The notes below the pieces were generated by a model. That model was not told the DNA's origin. It did not search any database and was given only the letters and a program-made list of their open reading frames with translations. From Clostridiales bacterium (GTDB taxonomy: Bacteria; Bacillota; Clostridia; Christensenellales; UBA1242): a DNA stretch of 52,480 nt. The position numbers and the translations under genes are program-made. This document shows, piece after piece, positions 26,354-33,721 of this stretch; positions within the stretch are counted from its first letter, which is position 1; each line of letters begins with the position of its first letter. The stretch is taken from NCBI GenBank assembly GCA_015055905.1, contig SVHI01000009.1, positions 1-52,480 of the forward strand, in the 5' to 3' direction.

Positions 26354-26818
26354 GACAGATGCCTTAACATTGTTGATGGCTGTTTCAAGTTCATCTCTGT
26401 TTCTTTTTACAACAGCCAAGTTTTGTTCTAAATAAATTTCAACTGAGCGCAAAAGTTTGTCTACATTTTCTTTTGTTACGGTGTAGAGTTGTTCACATTT
26501 CTTGTTTGTTTTTTGCATAATTTCGTCAGCTTCTTTTTCGCTACGTTTCTTGATTTCTGACGAACTAACAAGTTGCTCTGCTCTAAACTCCGCCTCTGCC
26601 AAAATGTGTTTTGCCTCAGCGTTTGCGTTATTCAAAATTTGTTCTTTTTTTGACAAGACATAGCTTGCTTCTTGAATGGCTTGTGGAAGGTTTGCTTTGA
26701 GTTCAGCAATAAGCAAGGCACATTTGTCCATATTGACAAGTGTCTTCTTGCTCCAAAGAAAGTTTTTGGAGTTTGCAAATTCCTTTTCAAGCGAATCAAT
26801 AATTTGAATTATATCCAT
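26333..26818 (-). CDS. Coiled-coil protein of the rsmD-ylbJ neighbourhood
   Basis: 161 residues, soluble, mostly coiled coil: an N-terminal helix (IIQIIDSLEKEFANSKN), a conserved-looking CALLIAELKANLPQAIQEA, then heptads rich in Ala/Glu/Lys (ANAEAKHILAEAEFRAEQL) to an acidic end GDDD. Clostridial genomes often carry such a DivIVA/ATPase-subunit-like coiled-coil gene between rsmD-coaD and ylbJ; function unknown. coaD is absent here. It is 8 bases after rsmD. Confidence 0.85.
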   Translation of the reverse strand: MDIIQIIDSLEKEFANSKNFLWSKKTLVNMDKCALLIAELKANLPQAIQEASYVLSKKEQILNNANAEAKHILAEAEFRAEQLVSSSEIKKRSEKEADEIMQKTNKKCEQLYTVTKENVDKLLRSVEIYLEQNLAVVKRNRDELETAINNVKASVLEGDDD

Positions 26819-26826
26819 AGTTTTCC

Positions 26827-27375
26827 CTAATTTTTATATGAAATTACATCTACATAGGCAATCCCATATTTCTTCGACTTCTCTACTATACAACATTTTG
26901 GCAAATTTATCAAGTCATTTGGATATTTATGCTCAACAATAATGGTTGAATCTTCGTTTAAAAGTGATAATTCAACAAGTTTGTTAATTGCGGTGATTGC
27001 AAAATCTGTTTCATATGGTGGGTCAAGATAAACAATATCGAATTTCAAGCCTTTGAGTCTCGCTTGATTTAAAAAATCAAGATAGTTTGATTTTATTATT
27101 TCAAAGTCTTCCGTCATATTCTTGGTGTTAATTTTTATGGTGTCAATCGCCTTTTGAACTTGGTCAACAAAATAAACCTTCTCTGCACCTCTTGAAATAC
27201 ACTCTGCACCAAATGCACCGCTGCCAGCAAACAAATCTAAAACAACACTGTCAGCAATTTTGAACTGAATTAAATTAAAAATCGATTCCTTCACTCTGGC
27301 TAAGGTCGGTCTGGTTGTGTCTGCGTCAACACCGATGAGTTTTCTTGCTCTATATTTTCCAGTAATAATTTGCAT
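26827..27375 (-). CDS. rsmD: 16S rRNA (guanine966-N2)-methyltransferase RsmD
   Basis: 182 residues. RsmD methylates G966 of 16S rRNA using S-adenosylmethionine. Seen: IITGKYRARKLIG, TRPTLARVKESIFNLI, motif I VLDLFAGSGAFGAECISRGA, and the catalytic DPPY in FDIVYLDPPYET. ATG 27375 has AGGTGA in good position, and that site lies inside the end of alr, so 76 bases are read in two frames. Confidence 0.96.
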   Translation of the reverse strand: MQIITGKYRARKLIGVDADTTRPTLARVKESIFNLIQFKIADSVVLDLFAGSGAFGAECISRGAEKVYFVDQVQKAIDTIKINTKNMTEDFEIIKSNYLDFLNQARLKGLKFDIVYLDPPYETDFAITAINKLVELSLLNEDSTIIVEHKYPNDLINLPKCCIVEKSKKYGIAYVDVISYKN

Positions 27376-28418
27376 ATTTCACCTGACTTATATTTTCTTT
27401 TAACTCTTGAGGAAATGTTTGTGATTACCTCATAGCCTATTGTATCACACCACGAAGCAACATCACAAATAAAAATTTGATTTTCTTGGTCCTTTCCAAT
27501 CAAAATTACATCGTCATAAAGTTCAACTTTTCTGTTCGTTACATCAACCAAAATTGAGTCCATACACACAGCCAAAATTTTGCAAAATTTATCCCTAATT
27601 AAAACAAAACCACGTCCCGCAATTCGACGCATAATTCCGTCTGCATAACCCACTTGAACCACCGCTATTTTTGTGTCTTTTTTTGCAACAAACGCACTCG
27701 AATAACCCGCCGTTTCACCGCTCTTAATTTCTTGAATTTCGATTACTTTTGAGTGCCATTTTATTGTTTCAAATTTGCTGTCGTCATAAACTTTCATTCC
27801 AACTCTTGCCATATCAAAACGGCAAAATTTTTCAAGCCCGTCGCTGTTTGAAATATGAAAAATTGTTCGTTTTAAACCGAACCTGCCAGCAAGCTCTTCC
27901 TTTATATTTTCCATTAACAGCAGTTGTTTTTTAGCAAATTTTGTGGATTTTGCGTCAAAATAATGCGAAAATACACCAGAAATAAAAATGTTTTGCGTTT
28001 TTAATGAGTCTTCAACAACCTTTAAAACATCATCAAGATTTTTAAAACCAAAACGATTCATTCCAGTATTGAGTTTTATATGAATTTTGTAGACTATATT
28101 TTTGTGTCGTTTAGCCTCTTTTTTAACAAGTTCAAACTGAGTTAAATTTGACACACAAAACTCACACCCGAATGATGCAATTTTAGTTATATTTTCATAA
28201 ATTGGGTCAAGCAGTAAAATTGGCTTGTTTGTGAGCCACCTTATTTCAAAAAACTCAGCCACTGAAGACACCGCAAAATAGTCTGCCACACTCGATAAGG
28301 TTTTGCATATTTTCTTTGCGCCAAGACCATAGGCATTTGCTTTTAAAACGACACAAAGTTTTTGATTGCTTTCAAGCCTATTTTTGATGTTTTTAACATT
28401 CAAAATTATTGCAGGCAA
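27300..28418 (-). CDS. alr: Alanine racemase
   Basis: PLP enzyme making D-alanine for peptidoglycan. The PLP lysine is in VVLKANAYGLGAKKI; also seen are RFGFKN, SNSDG with ARVGMKVYD, the catalytic tyrosine region GETAGYSSAF, VQVGYADGIMRR, and CMDSILVDVT. The TTG at 28418 given here has no RBS. The frame stays open upstream, and an ATT at 28439-28437 lies 7 bases after GGTGG and restores the missing first strand (NLIVNLPAIILNV), so initiation at AUU is likely. The C-terminus runs about 25 residues past the usual end and overlaps rsmD by 76 bases. Confidence 0.92.
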   Translation of the reverse strand: MPAIILNVKNIKNRLESNQKLCVVLKANAYGLGAKKICKTLSSVADYFAVSSVAEFFEIRWLTNKPILLLDPIYENITKIASFGCEFCVSNLTQFELVKKEAKRHKNIVYKIHIKLNTGMNRFGFKNLDDVLKVVEDSLKTQNIFISGVFSHYFDAKSTKFAKKQLLLMENIKEELAGRFGLKRTIFHISNSDGLEKFCRFDMARVGMKVYDDSKFETIKWHSKVIEIQEIKSGETAGYSSAFVAKKDTKIAVVQVGYADGIMRRIAGRGFVLIRDKFCKILAVCMDSILVDVTNRKVELYDDVILIGKDQENQIFICDVASWCDTIGYEVITNISSRVKRKYKSGEICKLLLENIEQENSSVLTQTQPDRP

Positions 28419-28470
28419 ATTTACAATTAAATTAGAAATATTATCACCACCTGCAATATTTTATTCCATA

Positions 28471-28502
28471 AAAAAAGACATTGTGTTTTTCACAATGCCT
28501 TT
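28471..28502 (-). terminator. Terminator of metG
   Basis: Minus-strand hairpin AAAGGCATTGTG/CACAATGTCTTT with a five-base A loop (28491-28502 with 28474-28485), then Ts. It lies between metG and the start region of alr. Confidence 0.85.
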
Positions 28503-28507
28503 GATTG

Positions 28508-30103
28508 TTAATTGTTTTCTTCTTGAAGTTTTGCAAGTTCTTCGAATTCTTTGTCTGCATCGATTCTTGGGAACAAGATTCCAAGTTCGCCAACGGTTTC
28601 ACCTGCTGTGAGTTTATAGAATTCTTTTGCTTCTGCATACATAACATTTTCAAGACCAAGTGCATCAAGAACTTTTCTTGAACAATCTGGAAGGAACGCT
28701 GAAAGAAGGATTGTTCCAACTCTAATTGATTCAAGCAAGTTGCGAAGAACAGTTCCAAGTCTTTCTTTTTGATTTTCGTCTTTTGCGAGTCTATATGGCT
28801 CAGTAACTTCAATATATTTGTTTGCTTTTGAGAAAATTTCAAAGATTGAACCAAGTGCTTTTGATGGGTCGAGATTGTTTTCAACATTCTTTCTTGTTTC
28901 ACTAACTGCTTCGTGAACTGTTTTGATTAAATCTTTATCAATTTCTTCATTTGACTCAGTGTAGTTTGGAATAACACTTCCGCAATACTTTTTAAGCATT
29001 GAGAATGTTCTTGAAACAAGGTTTCCATAGTTGTTTGCAAGGTCGCTATTGATTGTTGCAAAGAATGATTCGGTTGAGTAGTTTCCGTCGTTTCCAAATG
29101 GAATTTCACGAAGAAGAATATAACGAACCGCGTCTGCTGAATATCTTGGAACCAAGATTCTTGGGTCAACACATTCAGTTGATGCAACAGTTTTGCTCTT
29201 TGAAAGCTTGTCGCCACCAAAGAGGAGCCAACCGTGACCAAAGATTCTCTTTGGAAGTGGAAGGTCAAGTGCCATTAAAATTGCTGGCCAAATAATTGCG
29301 TGGAAACGAACGATTTCTTTTCCAATTACGTGAACATCTGCTGGCCAATATTTTTTGTAAAGTGTGTCATCTTCACTGCCGTATCCAAGACCAGTGATAT
29401 AGTTTGAAAGTGCATCAATCCAAACATAAACTGTGTGTTTGTCATCAAAGTCAACAGGAACACCCCATTTAACGCTTGTTCTTGAAACACAGAGGTCTGA
29501 AAGACCCGGTTTAATGAAGTTGTTAACCATTTCGTTTACACGAGACTTTGGTTGCAAGAATTCTGGATTGTTTTTATAAAGGTCAATAAGTTTGTCACCA
29601 AAGCCAGAAAGTTTGAAGAAATATGACTCTTCTTCTTGGTCAACTACTTCTCTGTGACAGTCTGGGCATTTTCCATCAACAAGTTGTGATTCTGTCCAGA
29701 ATGACTCACAAGGAACACAATATTTGCCTTTATATGATGATTTGTAAATGTAACCTTTGTCATAAAGGTCTTTGAAAATCTTTTGAACTGCTGAAACGTG
29801 ATAATCATCAGTTGTTCTAATGAACTTGTCATATTTAATTCCAAGAAGTTCCCAAAGATTCTTTGCATCAGCAATCATTTCATCAAGGTATTCCATTTCA
29901 GTCTTTCCAGCAAGTTTTGCTGCTTGAGCAATCTTTTGTCCGTGCTCATCTGTTCCTGTCATAAAGAATACGTCTTTATCTAAAAGTTTATTGAATCTAG
30001 CGAGTGCATCGCAGATAACAGTTGTGTAACAGTTTCCAAGAGTGAACTTTCTGCTTGGATAATAAATTGGTGTGGTTATATAAAATTTTTCTTTTTCTAT
30101 CAT
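28508..30103 (-). CDS. metG: Methionyl-tRNA synthetase
   Basis: 531 residues, without the C-terminal EMAP-like dimerisation domain. Charges tRNA-Met. Seen: FYITTPIYYPSRK at the start, GTDEHGQKIAQAA, the zinc-binding CVPCESFW ... GKCPDCHREV, WIDALSNYITGLG, HVIGKEIVRFHAIIWPA, and the KMSKS loop as KLSKSK. The class I HIGH motif, expected as H-x-GH in PSxxLHIGHAYT, reads FTLGNCYT, so both histidines are replaced. Promoter at 30245-30273; RBS AGGAGT. Otherwise a complete, normal enzyme. Confidence 0.96.
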   Translation of the reverse strand: MIEKEKFYITTPIYYPSRKFTLGNCYTTVICDALARFNKLLDKDVFFMTGTDEHGQKIAQAAKLAGKTEMEYLDEMIADAKNLWELLGIKYDKFIRTTDDYHVSAVQKIFKDLYDKGYIYKSSYKGKYCVPCESFWTESQLVDGKCPDCHREVVDQEEESYFFKLSGFGDKLIDLYKNNPEFLQPKSRVNEMVNNFIKPGLSDLCVSRTSVKWGVPVDFDDKHTVYVWIDALSNYITGLGYGSEDDTLYKKYWPADVHVIGKEIVRFHAIIWPAILMALDLPLPKRIFGHGWLLFGGDKLSKSKTVASTECVDPRILVPRYSADAVRYILLREIPFGNDGNYSTESFFATINSDLANNYGNLVSRTFSMLKKYCGSVIPNYTESNEEIDKDLIKTVHEAVSETRKNVENNLDPSKALGSIFEIFSKANKYIEVTEPYRLAKDENQKERLGTVLRNLLESIRVGTILLSAFLPDCSRKVLDALGLENVMYAEAKEFYKLTAGETVGELGILFPRIDADKEFEELAKLQEENN

Positions 30104-30273
30104 TTTGTTTTACTCCTATAATGTCTTTTATTCCCTTTTTAATTTGCAAAGTTATTTGCACATTCGAAAAGAACTAAAGAACATCACGCCTTTACTACTA
30201 ACATAATATTTTGATTTAATATTACTCTCTATAAACATAAGCGTATTATAACAAATAAAGGCTCGAGTATCAA
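30104..30273 (-). promoter_or_regulatory. Promoter and leader of metG
   Basis: On the minus strand, -35 TTGATA (30268-30273), 17-base spacer, -10 TATAAT (30245-30250), giving a leader of about 135 bases. I looked for a T-box (the conserved GGUGG-containing antiterminator) and for a SAM riboswitch and saw neither; there is no terminator-like hairpin before the start codon. Confidence 0.7.
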
Positions 30274-30332
30274 GCAAAAAGCCAAATTTTTAAATTTCAA
30301 AATAAAAAACAAAATATTTTTTATAAAATTGA

Positions 30333-30360
30333 TTGATTTTTTTTGAATGTGTGCTATAAT
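30333..30360 (+). promoter_or_regulatory. Promoter of the tRNA-Lys(CUU) transcript
   Basis: -35 TTGATT (30333-30338), 16-base spacer, -10 TATAAT (30355-30360). The first transcribed feature is the truncated tRNA copy at 30401, then the intact tRNA at 30581. Confidence 0.7.
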
Positions 30361-30400
30361 ATGTTTGTTGTTTTAAAAATGCAAACAAAAACACTTATAT

Positions 30401-30580
30401 GGACCATTAGCTCAGTTGGCGTGACGCGTTAAGACGACTTTCCTGCGGACAGTCGTTAGCCAGCGAACGAAAGTGAGCGACAAACGGGAGCGAATTTGTA
30501 ATTCGCGAGTGGAAGAGCTCGCTCTAACAACTTAAACGTTTGAATGGCTCAATTAATAAATTTAATACAACTTATACTAT
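30401..30580 (+). repeat. 5' tRNA-Lys fragment with structured insert (copy 1)
   Basis: The first 19 bases (30401-30419) equal the 5' end of tRNA-Lys(CUU) through the D-loop GG. The sequence then departs into an insert with two hairpins: ACGACT/AGTCGT (30434-30439 with 30451-30456, 11-base loop) and GCGAATT/AATTCGC (30490-30496 with 30500-30506). It ends with GGAAGAGC, close to the tRNA's GGTAGAGC, then GCTCTAACA and an AT-rich spacer to the real tRNA. The related copy is at 50194-50374. No ORF. Confidence 0.8.
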
Positions 30581-30656
30581 GGACCATTAGCTCAGTTGGT
30601 AGAGCAGATGACTCTTAATCATAAGGTCCGGGGTTCGAGTCCCCGATGGTCCACCA
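30581..30656 (+). tRNA. tRNA-Lys (anticodon CUU)
   Basis: 76 bases including encoded CCA. Acceptor GGACCAT/ATGGTCC pairs fully; D-arm TAGCTCAGTTGGTAGAGC; anticodon loop 30612-30618 with CTT at 30614-30616; T-arm with GGTTCGAGTCC. The outermost anticodon-stem pair looks mismatched. Confidence 0.96.
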
Positions 30657-30662
30657 CAAGAT

Positions 30663-30699
30663 TTCTAAATTGAACTCTGTTCAGTTTAGAATTTTTTTT
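30663..30699 (+). terminator. Terminator of tRNA-Lys(CUU)
   Basis: Hairpin with 13-bp arms TTCTAAATTGAAC and its complement (one G-U pair), a three-base loop and eight Ts. Confidence 0.9.
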
Positions 30700-30732
30700 G
30701 CAAATTTTTCTTATTTAACACATATACATTCC

Positions 30733-30768
30733 AACAAAAAAGAAGTCAAACTTGACTTCTTTTTTGTT
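30733..30768. terminator. Terminator of the 30767-31831 gene
   Basis: Long hairpin (AAAAAAGAAGTCA with its complement) flanked by T runs on both strands, directly after the stop of the minus-strand gene. Confidence 0.8.
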
Positions 30769-31831
30769 ATAATCCTTGAATAACTTCAATAATGCAAGTT
30801 CTATTTGAAGTATATGATATTTTAATAATAATATCATCTTTATATACCAAAATATATTCATTACCAGGTATAAATGGGTTTGAAACTTGAAATCTTGCAT
30901 CCCATTGCTTATGTGTTTCTGATGAAAGATTTTGTTTTTCGGCATCTTTTACATAGTTTCCATATTGATATAGTTCAGCTTTATCAAAGTCAAAAGCTAA
31001 GTAATAAAAAGCCATTTCTCCCGGCCAACTTCCACATCCACGTAAAATATATAAATCTTCCAACTTTTTATTATAACTGCTTTCTACTGTCTGGTTATCA
31101 TATATATAATTAAATTTAAATAAGTTATCCCCAAGTGACAATGTTAATACATCTCCATCGTTAACTTTTACATCATTGAAATAAAGAGAATTCTTATCAA
31201 CATTGTCGTGAATTACATTCACTTTAAATTTAAATAGAGATTGCTCAACTAATTCAACACCATCATTTTTTCTATAAATATTTATCAAATTGTTTTCTTT
31301 TATGTCTCCGTCATACTTATTTTTTCCATCTGTTCTATCTGAATAATATAAAGATTTCATTTCTACTGTTGTTTTGTATTCAGATTCTGATGAATAACAA
31401 TCTAAATAACAAATATAATTTGTATCGCTATTCCACCTTATTGAAGGTAAATCAGTTAGCAATTCATAGTTGTTGTTAACTTTAACCATAAAATTTGGAT
31501 CAGAACTTTTTAAAGAAAAATCGAAAATATAAAAATTCTTAGGATTATCAAGCGTTATTTTCAATGTAAAATATTGCTCTTGTTCTTTTATGATCATATA
31601 TTGGTTTTTTTGTTCTACATCAGCATCATTATTATCATTTTTGCGATTTTTAAGAGCAACATTATCTACTGAATTGTTCGTATTATAATAAGATACCGTA
31701 TTTGTAGATGTTGCACTTCCTATTGAAACAAGCTTCACCGATCCACTCTCAATAGGTAAAAACACAAATAAACTTACTGTTAAACTCACTATAATAAACG
31801 ATAGTAAAACTATTATAATTTTCTTTTTCAT
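30767..31831 (-). CDS. Hypothetical secreted or membrane-anchored protein
   Basis: 354 residues. An N-terminal hydrophobic segment after three lysines (MKKKIIIVLLSFIIVSLTVSLF) is a signal anchor or signal peptide without a lipobox. The rest is Asn/Asp/Tyr/Lys-rich, predicted mostly beta, with repeated phrases of extracellular beta-sandwich proteins (YFTLKITLDNPKNFYIFDF, DGDVLTLSLGDNLFKFNYIY). No family recognised. It is more AT-rich and Asn-rich than the housekeeping genes and lies alone between the tRNA-Lys(CUU) gene and a second copy of its 3' end at 31945-31954, suggesting acquired DNA. RBS TGAGG. Confidence 0.8.
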   Translation of the reverse strand: MKKKIIIVLLSFIIVSLTVSLFVFLPIESGSVKLVSIGSATSTNTVSYYNTNNSVDNVALKNRKNDNNDADVEQKNQYMIIKEQEQYFTLKITLDNPKNFYIFDFSLKSSDPNFMVKVNNNYELLTDLPSIRWNSDTNYICYLDCYSSESEYKTTVEMKSLYYSDRTDGKNKYDGDIKENNLINIYRKNDGVELVEQSLFKFKVNVIHDNVDKNSLYFNDVKVNDGDVLTLSLGDNLFKFNYIYDNQTVESSYNKKLEDLYILRGCGSWPGEMAFYYLAFDFDKAELYQYGNYVKDAEKQNLSSETHKQWDARFQVSNPFIPGNEYILVYKDDIIIKISYTSNRTCIIEVIQGL

Positions 31832-31944
31832 AAACGACCAACCTCAATATATTTTATAATTTTATCTTATCATAAATTCTAAAAAAAATAAAGGCTTTAA
31901 TAATAAATTTAAAATTTGTCTAGGTGTTCAATTTAGTTATCACG

Positions 31945-31988
31945 TGGTCCACCAAATTCAAGGAAAGATTAGTGCTTTCCTTTTTTTT
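31945..31988 (+). repeat. tRNA-Lys(CUU) 3'-end remnant plus terminator
   Basis: TGGTCCACCA (31945-31954) equals the last ten bases of tRNA-Lys(CUU), including CCA. It is followed at the usual tRNA spacing by a terminator hairpin GGAAAG/CTTTCC (31962-31967 with 31975-31980) and eight Ts. No tRNA body precedes it. It resembles the 3' ends of the tRNA-flanking units at 39075 and 49206. Confidence 0.6.
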
Positions 31989-32105
31989 GTGGCTATTTGT
32001 CGGTTTTTGTGTAATAAAACCATACATTCGGGCTCAATATCGTTGATTTATCAATTTTTTTTGTGTAGTATTAAAATAGAGGTATATGGTTTAGGGAGGA
32101 AAATA

Positions 32106-32846
32106 ATGCACGAAATTATTGAAATGATTTCAAGTGATATTGAAACAGCAAAAGGAACTGTGTCGGCTGAATATTGGAACACAGATAATGTTAAACTTAT
32201 TTCAAAAAAAGACGGAAGTTATACTCTTGGCGTTGATGTTAGATACCACGACGAAAATGGTCTTCTTCATCACGAAACTCACGAAATTAAACTCGACAAA
32301 AGAAACGAGCCATACTTTGAAGTTGGCGCAAGCGCAAGAGACTTCACTGAAGAAAACGTGGCTGCAAGTATTGAAAGCAGACCAATCTTGCCTTCTGGCG
32401 TTTATCACATTGTTGAAGGACCTTCCCTTTTCACTATCGACGAAGGAATGCTTGTTGCTGAAAGAAGTGTTTTTGCATTTGATAAAAAGTGTTTAGACAA
32501 CAACAATATTAGAAAATATTTCAGCGGATTCTATAGAACTGCGGGCTTTAATAACAATGGTCTTGCAATTATGCTTAAACTTGTTCAAAATCCTGAAATG
32601 AAGAAAGTTTTAGACGAAAGAGTTAAGCCTATTCCTGAAGACCTTATGAACGAAAAAGAAGCACAAATTCGTTCAATGACCGAAATGTTCTTTGCTGGAA
32701 AGATTAGTGAATATGACCTCACATCAATCATTGAGTTTTATTCTGAACTCAAAGACCCAACATCACTCAACCCTAACACCGTTTTGAGCATTGACCTTAG
32801 AGAGTATGAGCACTTGCTCACTCAAGGTCAACCAACAAATAATTAA
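32106..32846 (+). CDS. Hypothetical cytoplasmic protein
   Basis: 246 residues from ATG 32106, preceded by GGGAGG; the upstream open frame passes through the tRNA remnant and is not coding. I do not recognise the family. The first half is beta-rich and acidic (SAEYWNTDNVKLISKKDGSYTLGVDVRYHDENG), the middle has SRPILPSGVYHIVEGPSLFTIDEGM, and the second half is helical (NGLAIMLKLVQNPEMKKVLDERV, then MTEMFFAGKISEYDLTSIIEFY, which recalls a SHOCT-like module), ending QPTNN. No membrane segment. It stands alone with a shared terminator. Confidence 0.8.
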   Translation: MHEIIEMISSDIETAKGTVSAEYWNTDNVKLISKKDGSYTLGVDVRYHDENGLLHHETHEIKLDKRNEPYFEVGASARDFTEENVAASIESRPILPSGVYHIVEGPSLFTIDEGMLVAERSVFAFDKKCLDNNNIRKYFSGFYRTAGFNNNGLAIMLKLVQNPEMKKVLDERVKPIPEDLMNEKEAQIRSMTEMFFAGKISEYDLTSIIEFYSELKDPTSLNPNTVLSIDLREYEHLLTQGQPTNN

Positions 32847-32852
32847 TAAGAT

Positions 32853-32885
32853 AAAAAAGGAAACCGAGTGGTTTCCTTTTTATAT
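32853..32885. terminator. Shared terminator at 32.87 kb
   Basis: Perfect 12-bp hairpin AAAAAGGAAACC/GGTTTCCTTTTT with loop GAGT, between the converging genes 32106-32846 and 32880-33086. Confidence 0.9.
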
Positions 32886-33086
32886 TGTTCCATTTATCAA
32901 ATCATCAAGTGAAATTTTTAAAATATCACTTAGTTTTCTCAACATCTCGATGCTTGGCTCAGTTCTTCCCTGCTCCCAATTTGCATAACAACTCTCAACA
33001 ACACCAAGTTTTTCAGCAACTTGTTTTTGAGTCATTTCACAAAATTTTCGTGCATTTTTTAAATTTTCACAAAACATCTTATCCAT
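32880..33086 (-). CDS. XRE-family transcriptional regulator
   Basis: 68 residues from ATG 33086 (MDKMFCENLKNARKFCEMTQ); the longer frame would use TTG at 33113, which lies inside the operator. It is a single Cro/C1-type helix-turn-helix: MTQKQVAEKLGVVESCYANWEQGRTEPSIEMLRKLSDIL. Such small proteins act as dimers on palindromes. It is divergent from a membrane protein gene (33171), and two palindromes of the same sequence type lie between them. Most likely it represses that promoter and perhaps its own. Confidence 0.93.
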   Translation of the reverse strand: MDKMFCENLKNARKFCEMTQKQVAEKLGVVESCYANWEQGRTEPSIEMLRKLSDILKISLDDLINGTI

Positions 33087-33105
33087 ACTTTTATTATGCC
33101 CACCA

Positions 33106-33148
33106 CTAGACAAAATGTCTTGACACTAGATAAAATATCTAGTATTAT
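33106..33148 (+). promoter_or_regulatory. Promoter of 33171-33692 with two XRE operators
   Basis: -35 TTGACA (33120-33125), 17-base spacer, -10 TATTAT (33143-33148). The spacer is exactly the palindrome CTAGATAAAATATCTAG (33126-33142). A second copy, AGACAAAATGTCT (33108-33120), overlaps the -35; the centres are 20 bp apart, two helical turns. A dimer on each site would block RNA polymerase. Confidence 0.85.
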
Positions 33149-33170
33149 TTATTTAAATAATGGAGGAATT

Positions 33171-33692
33171 ATGGAAAATACCAATAATGTTGAAGTAACC
33201 GAAACTTTAAATACTAAAACATACAAACGCAATCCTTTAATTCTTTTAAAGCCTATACCTTTGAAAGTTTTTGCCATTATACTTTTGATTTTTGTTATAT
33301 TTTTTGTTATTCTTTTAAAAAGTTCTCATGGTGCAATTTTAAATACGAAAAATGGAGCATCAAAACTTTATATTAAATATTGCACTAAAACTGCTATTTT
33401 ATATAATTATTCTCATTCTCTAAAATTCCCTGATAGTTTTAAATTAGAAAATATAGAATATGAAAGCACTTCTTATAAAGATGCAGGTTATGAATTATGG
33501 GTCACAACTGGCTATTTTACAACTGAAGAAAAAGCTGTTGGAATAAAAGAAAAAACAACATATACAATATATATGCAATACTCATTTGAAGAAAAAGAGT
33601 GTTATTGCTTGCTTTTAATTATTGACAATAAGATATATTTTGGAAGTTATGATAACATCAGCCAACAAATAACTAAAGCAAAAATAAAATGA
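33171..33692 (+). CDS. Hypothetical membrane-anchored protein under XRE control
   Basis: 173 residues from ATG 33171 (RBS GGAGGAA). A polar start, then one membrane segment (LKVFAIILLIFVIFFVILL, residues about 31-49), then an extracellular domain of about 120 residues with Cys/Tyr-rich beta-like sequence (YELWVTTGYFTTEEKAVGIK, YTIYMQYSFEEKECYCLLLI). No family recognised. The stop is TGA. Its promoter carries two operators for the divergent XRE protein, so it is probably induced under a specific condition. Confidence 0.82.
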   Translation: MENTNNVEVTETLNTKTYKRNPLILLKPIPLKVFAIILLIFVIFFVILLKSSHGAILNTKNGASKLYIKYCTKTAILYNYSHSLKFPDSFKLENIEYESTSYKDAGYELWVTTGYFTTEEKAVGIKEKTTYTIYMQYSFEEKECYCLLLIIDNKIYFGSYDNISQQITKAKIK

Positions 33693-33716
33693 AGCTAAGA
33701 TTTAGCTTCATTTTTT
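33687..33716. terminator. Shared terminator at 33.70 kb
   Basis: Hairpin ATGAAGCTAA/TTTAGCTTCAT with flanking A and T runs, between converging genes 33171-33692 and 33722-34447. The stop codon TGA of the first lies in the 5' arm. Confidence 0.85.
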
Positions 33717-33721
33717 GTTGG

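Noticed and set aside
30104..30244. T-box or SAM riboswitch before metG
   Set aside because: No conserved T-box sequence, no terminator hairpin before the start and no SAM riboswitch core were found in the leader.
30657..31954. Integrated prophage or ICE at tRNA-Lys(CUU)
   Set aside because: No integrase, excisionase or phage gene lies in the 1.3 kb; only one unknown gene, so it is noted as a bracketed insertion instead.
33690..33692. Alternative genetic code with TGA read as tryptophan
   Set aside because: TGA ends the 33171 gene right in its terminator stem, and the long housekeeping genes read through no in-frame TGA.
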